Source: Gammaproteobacteria bacterium (lineage in GTDB: Bacteria > Pseudomonadota > Gammaproteobacteria > HK1). Taken from it: a DNA stretch of 7,424 nucleotides. Position 1 is the stretch's first letter; each line of letters opens with the position of its first letter. Shown here piece after piece: positions 1 to 5,859 of this stretch. Location of the stretch: NCBI GenBank assembly GCA_020444775.1, contig JAGRHX010000567.1, positions 1-7,424 of the forward strand, written 5' to 3'. The notes under the pieces were generated by a model, which was not told the origin of the DNA, did not search any database, and saw nothing but the letters and a program-made list of their open reading frames with translations. The translations under genes and the position numbers were made by a program.

Positions 1-846
1 GTTCGAGGTGGTGTCGAGTGTGAACCAGCCGACTGTGCTCCGCCAGGCCTCCCAGACCAGGCGGACCGTCGATCCCGGTTCGCCCGCCACCCACACCACC
101 GGTGCGAAGGCTGCCAGCTCGGCGCTGCCAAGCGGCAGGCTCAGGCTCTCCAGGCATTGGCCGTCGTGGACCAGACAGATCGCGGGCGCCCAGTCCTCGG
201 TGCCTGTGTCGACCCGGCGAGCGGTGACCAACGGCGTGTGGAAGACGCCCGAATGGGCGACTCTTCTGTCCATCCGGCCGCGCACGTCGAAGCCCACCGC
301 GCCGACCAGCGGGCTATCGACTGACTTCTCACTCGGTAGCACGGGCGTGAGCGCCAGCTCGTAGGCCACTGACGGATGGTAGGCGACCGAGCCGCCCTGG
401 GTAGTCCACAGATTGTTGATCTGTTCCGGGCCCAGGGCATGGAACACGGTCTGAACCTGGTAGTCGATCGGTTGCTCCTCGCTGTCGAGCACGGTGAAGC
501 TGCGCACCGGCGTCTGGTGAAAGATGCGCATCACCTCGCCGAGCAGCTTGAGATCGTTGTAGCCGGCCCCAGCCTCCTCGCTTTCCTGGATCGCGAAGGG
601 GGTGATCAGACAGCGGGTCCGCAGTAGAAGCGGTTCGCCCGGCAGGGTGTCGCTGTCGAAGGCGTAGGGTTCGAATTGATAGAAGAAGAAGTTCAGATAA
701 TGATCCGTTCTGGGATCGATGGCATCGACCTGCTCCGGGTTGCCGATGGTCGCGGTCACCCGCGCGTCGAACGTCAGGTCCAGATCCGCTCGCACCGCCT
801 TGACCAGAGCGTCGCAGATTGAGGCCAGCGAGATCGGCGCAGCCAT
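1..846 (-). CDS. DUF4255 / Pvc16-like CIS cap protein, partial (C-terminus off left edge)
   Basis: The frame opens at ATG 846 and stays open for 282 codons to the window edge, with no stop. The first ~185 residues look like the DUF4255 (Pvc16 N-terminal) family: an N-terminal helix (SLASICDALVKAVRADL, 6-22), the aromatic strand LNFFFYQFEPY (51-61), YNDLKLLGEVMRIFHQTP (96-113), and NNLWTTQGG followed by YHPSVAYELALTPVLP (144-171). In the PVC and Afp particles, Pvc16/Afp16 caps the end of the tube-sheath stack away from the baseplate and sets particle length. Residues ~186-282 form a second, beta-rich stretch (VWVAGEPGSTVRLVWEAW) that may be an Ig-like add-on. The start lies 3 bases after the stop of the preceding gene, with a weak AGG as ribosome site, which points to translational coupling. 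The family call is from recognition of the fold signature, not a search; the C-terminal end is unknown. Confidence 0.85.
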   Translation of the reverse strand, partial: MAAPISLASICDALVKAVRADLDLTFDARVTATIGNPEQVDAIDPRTDHYLNFFFYQFEPYAFDSDTLPGEPLLLRTRCLITPFAIQESEEAGAGYNDLKLLGEVMRIFHQTPVRSFTVLDSEEQPIDYQVQTVFHALGPEQINNLWTTQGGSVAYHPSVAYELALTPVLPSEKSVDSPLVGAVGFDVRGRMDRRVAHSGVFHTPLVTARRVDTGTEDWAPAICLVHDGQCLESLSLPLGSAELAAFAPVVWVAGEPGSTVRLVWEAWRSTVGWFTLDTTSN

Positions 847-849
847 GGT

Positions 850-1983
850 CTACAGCCTGCGCAGGTACTGCCGGCTGGCGGAGTGCCGGTCAGGCGATGG
901 CGTGGTTCGGGCCGGCCCCGGCGCCGCGCCGGTGACGATTACCTCGACGTGTCGGATGTGAACCGACGGCGGTGCTTCATACGCGGGCCCGCGGCTGGTC
1001 GGCGTGCCGCGCGCCGCGCGTGCCGGAGTGACCGGCGCCGGCCACGGCATGGGTGACCATGTCTGTTGCCCGGGTGAGGCTTGCGCGGTGCCCGAACCGG
1101 CGGGCGTCGGCATGGCTGCCGCCGCGCCGTCGGTGCCGGTCCCGCGACCGGCGACGGCAGCCGCGGACAGCTCGGCTCGAGCGGATTGTCGCGAGTCCGA
1201 CTCATTGTGCCTGGGGGCCACCGGATACGTCAGCGGGCGAGCCGTTGGATGTGCTGCCGCGGGCGCGGTGTCGGACGGCGTCGTGGGTGCTGCTTCGGCG
1301 TCCAGAGCGTGACCGACTGGCGTGACGGGGAACATCCCGGGTACGGCCGGGGAGGGCGTGTGCTCGATGCCGGGGGCCGCTCGGCGGCGCGTGTCTACCG
1401 GCTCGACCGCGTTTTCGATGATGGCTCCGACGGCCCCGGCCGACACCTCGAGCGTGTGGCTGGGTCCGGCCGCTGTGTCACGGGTGATCGGATCCCTGTC
1501 GATTGCCTCGACCTGACTCGCCCCCAACTCATTGGATGCGTCCGGCGGCTGTCGTGGCGCGGGGCTGGTCCTGCCTGGCTCGCCGTCGCCGGGGCTGGAC
1601 GGTCCGGATTGTGACGACTCGCTGAAGGTCTGTATGGTGGGTGGCCGGGTCACCGCCGCAGCCGTGCCATGCACGCCGGGTGCCGCGCCGGATGGCGTTT
1701 TGCCAAGCGAGGCAGGGTGACCGGGCAGATCCGGTCGGTCAGTCGTCGCTGTGCCGGTTCCGGAGCGGGTATCGACATTGCCGGTCGCGGCGTCGAGCGT
1801 CGCCTGGTCCGTTCGTGGCGGTGGCCGTGACGGCTCTTGATGGCCGGTCGGCGCATCCGGGGGCATGCCGATCACCGAGGGCGATACGCCCTGCACGAGG
1901 CTTGCCGGATGACGGGCGGCGCGTGCGCGTCCCGTCTCGCTGGCGCCACGCCCGTCTCGCACGATACTGCTCAAGAAGCCCAT
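850..1983 (-). CDS. Disordered Pro/Ala/Thr-rich CIS-operon protein with short conserved-looking C-terminal tail
   Basis: This 377-residue protein is nearly all low-complexity Pro, Ala, Thr, Ser and Gly, with no predicted membrane segment and no enzyme motif. The N-terminus (MGFLSSIVRD) could be a short helix. The only compact-looking part is the last 40 residues: VHIRHVEVIV (341-350), a Pro-rich gap, then SRQYLRRL (370-377). Small proteins ending in a similar V-x-I-x-x-x-E-V strand plus a YLRR-like end occur, as I recall, beside DUF4255 genes in other eCIS loci; this is memory, not a search. The frame is supported by its ATG at 1983 overlapping the upstream stop (TGATG), a GGAG ribosome site about 10 bases ahead, and its stop only 3 bases before the DUF4255 start. 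A linker or assembly adaptor role is plausible, but function is unknown. Open frames on the plus strand here (1081-1614, 1641-2321) are side effects of high GC. Confidence 0.8.
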   Translation of the reverse strand: MGFLSSIVRDGRGASETGRARAARHPASLVQGVSPSVIGMPPDAPTGHQEPSRPPPRTDQATLDAATGNVDTRSGTGTATTDRPDLPGHPASLGKTPSGAAPGVHGTAAAVTRPPTIQTFSESSQSGPSSPGDGEPGRTSPAPRQPPDASNELGASQVEAIDRDPITRDTAAGPSHTLEVSAGAVGAIIENAVEPVDTRRRAAPGIEHTPSPAVPGMFPVTPVGHALDAEAAPTTPSDTAPAAAHPTARPLTYPVAPRHNESDSRQSARAELSAAAVAGRGTGTDGAAAAMPTPAGSGTAQASPGQQTWSPMPWPAPVTPARAARGTPTSRGPAYEAPPSVHIRHVEVIVTGAAPGPARTTPSPDRHSASRQYLRRL

Positions 1984-2816
1984 CAGGCGTCGCTCCAGGC
2001 TGGGGCTGCCGCGGCGATCCCACGTCGTGCACGGTCGATGAGCTCGAGGTAACGGCGTCGTCGCCCACGGGGCAGCGCGAGAATCTCGGCCTCGCTCCAG
2101 TGATAGTGCGAGGCCAGCTCATGGATCTCTTCGAAAATGCCACCGTCGATTGCATCGAGCGGTGCGTAGGGGCTGATCGCGATGATGGTGTCGGCGCCGC
2201 ACTCCGGACAGCGCACCGCGGCCTCCACCGTGACCTCCGGCGCGGCCGTCTCCAGGCTTGCTTCGATGGCCAGCAGATCGTGCTCGTCGAATCGACTGTC
2301 CGTGTCCAACGCGCGTTCTGACGCAACCAGGCATCGTTGCACCAGCGCTTGTATGGCATCACCCATCGTCAGCTCGGCGACGGCCTGCTGATCGCCACCA
2401 CAGGGCACGCGGAAACGACAGCGCCCGAGGCTGGTGTCGAGCTCGGCATAGGGGTACCCGGGCCCGGCGGGCTTGACCGGCAGACGCTGTTGGTCGATGA
2501 GGAAATCGAAGCGCGTGTCGCAGGCGTGGCAGGTGGCGGTCAGCCAGCTCGAGGCGATACCGACGTGTCCGGCCAGCGCGCGGACCAGGAACTGACGGTC
2601 GCCCACACACAGACCATCGACGCGGGTGGCATCCGCCGTCTCTCCGCCCAGATGCGCCAGCGCAACGCACAGGACCCGTGTCACCCGCGCCGCCGGCAGC
2701 GGGTCGCCGTCACGCGTCGCCTCGGCCAGCGCGAGCTCGACCTCGCCCGTGATCCGCTTGAAGGCAAAGTCGCGAACTATGCCGCCGTTCTCGGCCATGC
2801 CGCCCGGCAGCTGCAT
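1983..2816 (-). CDS. T4 gp51-like baseplate hub assembly chaperone family protein of a CIS
   Basis: A 277-residue protein that opens MQLPGG, typical of the T4-type baseplate assembly family found in phage-tail-like particles. A charged helical N-terminal half (RITGEVELALAEA, 21-33) leads to CHAC (96-99); a second knuckle CPEC lies at 203-206. Together these four cysteines could hold a zinc ion. The C-terminal block IHELASHYHWSEAEILALP (231-249), followed by GRRRRYLELIDR, is the strongest family signature. In phage T4, gp51 is a catalytic helper in hub assembly and is not in the mature tail; a matching role here is inferred. ATG 2816 overlaps the tube stop as TGATG. A GTG one codon earlier (2819) would add one Met and overlap by four bases; the ATG is preferred because the same TGATG arrangement recurs at the next junction. 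It could instead be a structural baseplate part. Confidence 0.78.
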   Translation of the reverse strand: MQLPGGMAENGGIVRDFAFKRITGEVELALAEATRDGDPLPAARVTRVLCVALAHLGGETADATRVDGLCVGDRQFLVRALAGHVGIASSWLTATCHACDTRFDFLIDQQRLPVKPAGPGYPYAELDTSLGRCRFRVPCGGDQQAVAELTMGDAIQALVQRCLVASERALDTDSRFDEHDLLAIEASLETAAPEVTVEAAVRCPECGADTIIAISPYAPLDAIDGGIFEEIHELASHYHWSEAEILALPRGRRRRYLELIDRARRGIAAAAPAWSDA

Positions 2817-3325
2817 CACGTCTCAGTCGGCTCGCTCACCGCGGTGTCGCGCTGCCAACCCTCATGCTGCAGCGTAATCGATTGGATCCCCACCGTGTTC
2901 ATGCTGCCGGCATCGAGATCCGGCAGCGCCTGATACTCGGAGACCCAGGCGCGGTACAGGTTGTAGGAGATCGCGACCTGGCCTTGCAGGTTGAGCACGT
3001 TGATGACGATGTCCTTGCGAAAGTTCTTCAACGACATCGCGACGTCGCCCTCGAGATTGTTGACCATGTTGGCCCAGCTCTCGAAGTTGGTGTCGTGGGT
3101 CAAGCCCTGCTCCAGGGTGACCGTCTCGTAGCTGGTGCCACCAGGCATGACGCGCTCGTGGGACGGATCACCGGCGGTGCGCCACTTCACGGCTTCGGTG
3201 GTCTTCTTCAGCGCGGTCATCTTGCTCAGCCCGGCCACCGGGATTCCGTCGATGAGCACCTGGAACTTGAAGGTGCGATAGGGGTCGTGGCGGTGCGCGT
3301 TCACCGGGAACATGGGTGCTGCCAT
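2816..3325 (-). CDS. CIS inner tube protein (phage T4 gp19-like)
   Basis: A 169-residue protein of the T4 gp19 tail tube family, close to the usual 145-170 length. Key blocks are HDPYRTFKFQVLIDG (13-27), VAGLSKMTALKKTTEAVKWR (30-49), GDPSHERVMPGGTSYETVTL (52-71), GLTHDTNFESWAN (74-86) and YRAWVSEYQALPDLDA (124-139). In such systems hexamers of this protein stack into the rigid tube that is driven out when the sheath contracts, and the lumen may carry toxin cargo. It follows the sheath gene by 13 bases, with a strong AGGAGG ribosome site in the gap, so it is probably made at high level, as expected for a major structural protein. Its stop overlaps the next start. eCIS loci often carry two or three tube paralogues; only this one is in the window. 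Confidence 0.94.
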   Translation of the reverse strand: MAAPMFPVNAHRHDPYRTFKFQVLIDGIPVAGLSKMTALKKTTEAVKWRTAGDPSHERVMPGGTSYETVTLEQGLTHDTNFESWANMVNNLEGDVAMSLKNFRKDIVINVLNLQGQVAISYNLYRAWVSEYQALPDLDAGSMNTVGIQSITLQHEGWQRDTAVSEPTET

Positions 3326-3333
3326 CAGTCGGT

Positions 3334-3339
3334 CCTCCT
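3334..3339 (-). promoter_or_regulatory. Strong ribosome binding site of the tube gene
   Basis: Read on the minus strand, AGGAGG lies 8 bases ahead of the tube ATG. It touches the sheath stop codon (TGA, 3341-3339), so ribosomes ending on the sheath would be close to it. It is the best Shine-Dalgarno match in the window and fits the high copy number of a tube protein. Confidence 0.85.
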
Positions 3340-4961
3340 CATTCCGAGCTCACTTTCTGCTGAATCCGGACGATCACGAACTCAGCTGGCTTGAGCGGTG
3401 CAAAGCCGACGATGACGATGACCTGGCCCCGATCGATGTCACCCTGGGTCATCGTGTCGCCCAGACCACAGCGCACAAAGTAGGCGTCCGAGGCCTTCTC
3501 ACCCTGGAATGCGCCAGCTCGGAACAGACCGTTCATGAATGAGCCGATGTTGCCGCGCAGTGAGCCCCACAGGCGGTGATTGTTGGGCTCGAACACGGCC
3601 CATTGGATGCCGTTGTAGATGCTTTCCTCGATGAACATGGCGGTGCGCCGCACGGGGACGTAACGCCACTCCGGATCGGCACGCGTGGCCAGCGTGCGGG
3701 TGCCCCAGATCACCTGCCCGAAGCTGGGTATGGTGCGTAACGCGTTGACGCCGGCCGGGTTGAGCACGTCCTGCTCGGCGTCCTCGATGCTGTACTGGAA
3801 GCCGGCCGTGCCGAGCAGCCGTGTCTCGACCCCGGCCGGGGCCTTCCACACGCCGCGTCTGGCGTCGATCTTCGCCCACATGCCGGCGGCGAAGCCGGAC
3901 GGCTGGATGAGCAGTCTGGACGGCACGCCTGGACGGGTGTCGGCGTCGTAAAAGGGGTTGCTGACCCTCGCCCAGGGATAGTAGAGCGCCGTGTAGGTGC
4001 TGGTGGGGAAGCCGCGGTCGGTGATCTGCTTCTCGGTGGTGAACTCCACGCCGGGCGGCGGATCGACGATGACCATCCGATTCTTCATCGTCTCGCAGTG
4101 AGCGATTGCGAGGTCGATGACGTCCGAGGCCGACTGGTCCACCACGCTCGCCGAACGGTCGTAGTAGAGCCCGGGCAGACAGATGATGTTCACGTCCCGG
4201 TACTTGAGCAACGCCGAGAGCACGGCGCCATAGTCATCGGTGCCACCCGCGTCGCCGTCGTCTCCACCGCTGAGGGCGACCTCTATGTACTGGGTGGTGG
4301 TCGGTGGCGAGCCGCCCTCGAACAGCTCGTCGAGCACCACCCGCGCCGCGGCCGCATCCGAGACCTCGACCCTGACCAGTTGTGAGCCGTCATTGATCTT
4401 GTCGACGATGTAGCCGGGATCGTTGGCATCGAGGCTGACGTTGGTGAAGACCTCCAGCGCGGCGAAACCGCGACCCGTACCGGTGCCGATCTCGAGTGTG
4501 AACTCCTTGTCCGCGTCCGGGTCGGTCTGGGCGACACCGGTCTTGCCACGGAACCGCGCGACCAGCGCGTCGCCCCACGCCCCACCATTGGCGGCGCCGA
4601 AGTCGATGTGCCCGCTCAAGGAGCCCGTGCTCGCGACGCTGTCGACCGCAATCCGGATGACGTAGGCCTTCACCCCGCCGTTGCGAAAGAACGCGGCTAC
4701 TGAGTGGCCCATCTGATCGAGGTCTTGCGGATCCTCGACGTCCGCCGTGTCGCGGATCCCACCGAAATGATTGTCGTATTCGTCGTATCGGGTAATCAGC
4801 ATCGGCTCGAAACCGCCGCTGTCGATCACCGTCTCGTTGTTGACCGGACCGCGCGCCGCGTAGCCGATGAAGCAGGCGGTCGAGGTGCCGGCTGCCTCGA
4901 TGGGCTTTGAGCCGCTCGGGATCTCCTCGATATAGACGCCGGGGTGAAGGTAGCTGGGCAT
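3339..4961 (-). CDS. Contractile tail sheath protein of a phage-tail-like injection system
   Basis: A full-length 540-residue sheath. The N-terminus YLHPGVYIEEIPSGSKPIE (4-22), then GTSTACFIGYAARGP (25-39), is the hallmark of the phage tail sheath family; in known particles this end embeds in neighbouring subunits and holds the contractile mesh together. The middle (about 110-250) is the variable domain and contains an acidic Gly/Asp loop, GGDDGDAGGTDD (232-243). The C-terminal domain is highly typical: PSGFAAGMWAKIDARRGVWKA (354-374), VIWGTRTLATRADPEWRYV (417-435), FIEESIYNGIQWAVFEPNN (443-461), and the closing FAPLKPAEFVIVRIQQK (520-536). It is the first CIS gene in the transcript. The ribosome site AAGGGGGGA (4975-4967) sits 5 bases ahead of ATG 4961. 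No phage capsid, portal or terminase gene is visible, and the neighbour set fits an eCIS rather than a myophage, though most of the locus is unseen. Confidence 0.97.
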   Translation of the reverse strand: MPSYLHPGVYIEEIPSGSKPIEAAGTSTACFIGYAARGPVNNETVIDSGGFEPMLITRYDEYDNHFGGIRDTADVEDPQDLDQMGHSVAAFFRNGGVKAYVIRIAVDSVASTGSLSGHIDFGAANGGAWGDALVARFRGKTGVAQTDPDADKEFTLEIGTGTGRGFAALEVFTNVSLDANDPGYIVDKINDGSQLVRVEVSDAAAARVVLDELFEGGSPPTTTQYIEVALSGGDDGDAGGTDDYGAVLSALLKYRDVNIICLPGLYYDRSASVVDQSASDVIDLAIAHCETMKNRMVIVDPPPGVEFTTEKQITDRGFPTSTYTALYYPWARVSNPFYDADTRPGVPSRLLIQPSGFAAGMWAKIDARRGVWKAPAGVETRLLGTAGFQYSIEDAEQDVLNPAGVNALRTIPSFGQVIWGTRTLATRADPEWRYVPVRRTAMFIEESIYNGIQWAVFEPNNHRLWGSLRGNIGSFMNGLFRAGAFQGEKASDAYFVRCGLGDTMTQGDIDRGQVIVIVGFAPLKPAEFVIVRIQQKVSSE

Positions 4962-5135
4962 TGGGGTCCCCCCTTGGTCGGCTGGTCACGGAGAGCGAGC
5001 ACTTCATCATCGTGCTGGTGCTCGCGATCTGACCCTCGTCGTTGCGAATGGCAGACAGGCTCTGACGTGTGCCGGTACCCGGCCTCTATGGGGTCGTGCG
5101 CGCAACACACCCATGTCCCGCGACCATCTCGCGCT

Positions 5136-5173
5136 CATCGAGCGAGCAACGACGCTCGACTACACGCTCGATG
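5136..5173 (-). repeat. Competing inverted repeats in the CIS operon leader
   Basis: CATCGAGCG at 5136-5144 is perfectly complementary to CGCTCGATG at 5165-5173 (9 base pairs, 20-base loop). Seven of its bases can instead pair with CGCTCGA at 5153-5159 (8-base loop). The downstream arm is thus duplicated (ACGCTCGA occurs twice), so two hairpins compete for one arm. If transcription starts near 5224 or 5204, this lies inside the untranslated leader about 175-210 bases ahead of the sheath start codon. The pairing is seen directly; a regulatory role is speculation. Confidence 0.4.
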
Positions 5174-5210
5174 GACTCACTGCTGACGTCCGGCCGGTGA
5201 TTCGTCCATG

Positions 5211-5250
5211 CCTTTGCAAATGGACTTCCCCCTTTGCAAACAAACTTCCA
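5211..5250. repeat. 20-base tandem repeat with TTTGCAAA palindromes
   Basis: Two head-to-tail 20-base units, 5211-5230 and 5231-5250, agree at 16 of 20 positions. Each begins CCTTTGCAAA and ends in a shared ACTTCC followed by one variable base. The 8-base palindrome TTTGCAAA therefore recurs exactly 20 bases apart, about two helical turns, as expected for a protein bound twice on one face of the DNA. It lies about 250 bases upstream of the sheath gene in otherwise empty sequence. It can be read either as paired operators or, on the minus strand, as two promoter elements (see the promoter entry). Confidence 0.75.
5215..5250 (-). promoter_or_regulatory. Candidate tandem sigma-54 (RpoN) promoters for the CIS operon
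   Basis: On the minus strand the repeat contains TGGAAGTTTGTTTGCA (5250-5235) and GGGAAGTCCATTTGCA (5230-5215). Both have the GG and GC doublets with exactly 10 bases between them, as in the sigma-54 consensus TGGCACG-N4-TTGCA, and both have the TTGCA half intact. The middle of the -24 box is off consensus (AAG for CAC), so each is a moderate match, and the second lacks the leading T. Starts would fall near 5224 and 5204, giving a leader of roughly 240-260 bases before the sheath. The orientation is right for the operon. No clear enhancer site was found; GTGTGG (5252-5257) and CCACAC (5280-5285) form a loose inverted pair just upstream. Confidence 0.45.
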
Positions 5251-5715
5251 TGTGTGGACCGAATTCATCGCAATCCCGACCACACGGGTCGTCTTCACTC
5301 ACCACCGGTCATTGTGAACGCGCGGCTGAGCATCTTTTTACATGAGAACGCAAGGCCGGGAATATGCGCAAGATCACGATTCTATCGCCCACTCGATTGC
5401 TTCCTGAGACGCGGGGGGCGGTGGGTGCGAAACACGAATCGGAGCAGAGGGCGAGTACCGGACGGCACGACGCACGATTGAGATGGGCTTGTCTGAAGCG
5501 GGACGATGGTGCCTGGACATGACGCATCTGTCGCCTGGCGGCACCCATTGGTGGGCAGTGCGGTGGCTCGCGTAGTCGAACGGCACCTCGACACAGGCTC
5601 GAGTGCCCCAGGCACCGACGTGCCGATATCTTCAGCCGGAATTCGGCGAGCCCGGAAGCGGGGAGATAGCGCGTCGCGGCGACCTATGCGCAGCGGCGCC
5701 GAATGAGCTGGACAA

Positions 5716-5747
5716 GACTCCGAGGATGCCTGCGCATACTCGGAGTC
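5716..5747 (-). terminator. Strong hairpin, candidate terminator behind the PEP-CTERM gene
   Basis: GACTCCGAG (5716-5724) pairs perfectly with CTCGGAGTC (5739-5747). After one G/A mismatch the stem continues with ATGC/GCAT around a four-base loop. This gives 13 pairs in 32 bases. Read on the minus strand it is followed by TTGT only, so the U-tract is poor for a classical Rho-independent terminator. It lies about 110 bases after the PEP-CTERM stop and before the CIS promoter candidates, so it could separate the two units. It could equally be a member of a dispersed palindromic repeat family. Confidence 0.5.
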
Positions 5748-5757
5748 GCCCTCTGAA

Positions 5758-5821
5758 TCGGCTTGTTGGGAGCGCCGCCGGGGGACTCAGCTGGGTGTTG
5801 CTGAGCCCCGAAGCAAGCCGA
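5758..5821. repeat. Two-tier structured element downstream of the PEP-CTERM gene
   Basis: An outer stem TCGGCTTG (5758-5765) pairs with CAAGCCGA (5814-5821), 8 perfect pairs. It encloses an inner stem GGGG (5781-5784) plus CTCAGC (5786-5791), pairing with GCTGAG (5800-5805) and CCCC (5806-5809), with one bulged A and an 8-base loop. The asymmetric 15-base internal strand (5766-5780) is GC-rich. It starts 38 bases after the PEP-CTERM stop and may protect the mRNA 3' end, or be a small structured RNA or a repetitive palindrome. No U-tract follows on either strand, so it is a weak terminator candidate. Confidence 0.45.
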
Positions 5822-5859
5822 CCGGATCCTGCCCGGTGCCCGGACGGCGAATCGACCTC

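Larger units (their letters stand above)
4962..5859. other. Long intergenic region between the PEP-CTERM gene and the CIS operon
   Basis: About 900 bases with no frame that looks like a real protein: the open frames on both strands (for example 5113-5481 plus, 5086-5298 minus, 5309-5548 minus) are rich in Arg, Ser, Pro and His, lack ribosome sites and match no family I know. What I do see is two strong hairpins near the PEP-CTERM end (5716-5821), a 20-base tandem repeat with sigma-54-like spacing (5211-5250), and a leader with competing inverted repeats (5136-5173). Between about 5300 and 5700 I see nothing I can name. No tRNA, CRISPR or insertion-sequence end was recognised. Confidence 0.6.

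Noticed and set aside
1081..1614. Plus-strand open frame of 177 codons, and a neighbouring one at 1641-2321.
   Set aside because: They overlap the well-anchored minus-strand CIS genes, have Arg/Gly/Ser-rich GC-shadow composition, no ribosome site and no recognisable family.
1..4961. Prophage or type VI secretion locus.
   Set aside because: DUF4255 and the gp51-like protein together with a single large sheath gene fit eCIS; no capsid, terminase, integrase or tss gene is seen. The rest of the locus is out of view, so this is a preference and not proof.
5211..5250. CRISPR-like repeats.
   Set aside because: There are only two units in direct contact with no spacers between them and no cas genes nearby.
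5086..5298. Minus-strand 70-codon frame that might be a small leader gene ahead of the CIS operon.
   Set aside because: It begins upstream of the predicted transcription starts, reads straight through the repeats, and shows no start signal or known family.
5113..5481. Plus-strand open frame of 122 codons in the intergenic gap.
   Set aside because: It has no ribosome site, no domain, unlikely composition (many Arg, Pro, His, Cys), and it covers the tandem repeat and hairpin region, which fits regulatory DNA better.
5300..5750. tRNA or other known RNA gene in the gap.
   Set aside because: No T-loop GTTCGA-type core with a matching acceptor stem was found on either strand.
5758..5821. Integron attC site.
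   Set aside because: The imperfect stem resembles one in size, and GTTGGGA resembles the GTTRRRY core, but its last base is wrong and there is no matching RYYYAAC at the other end.
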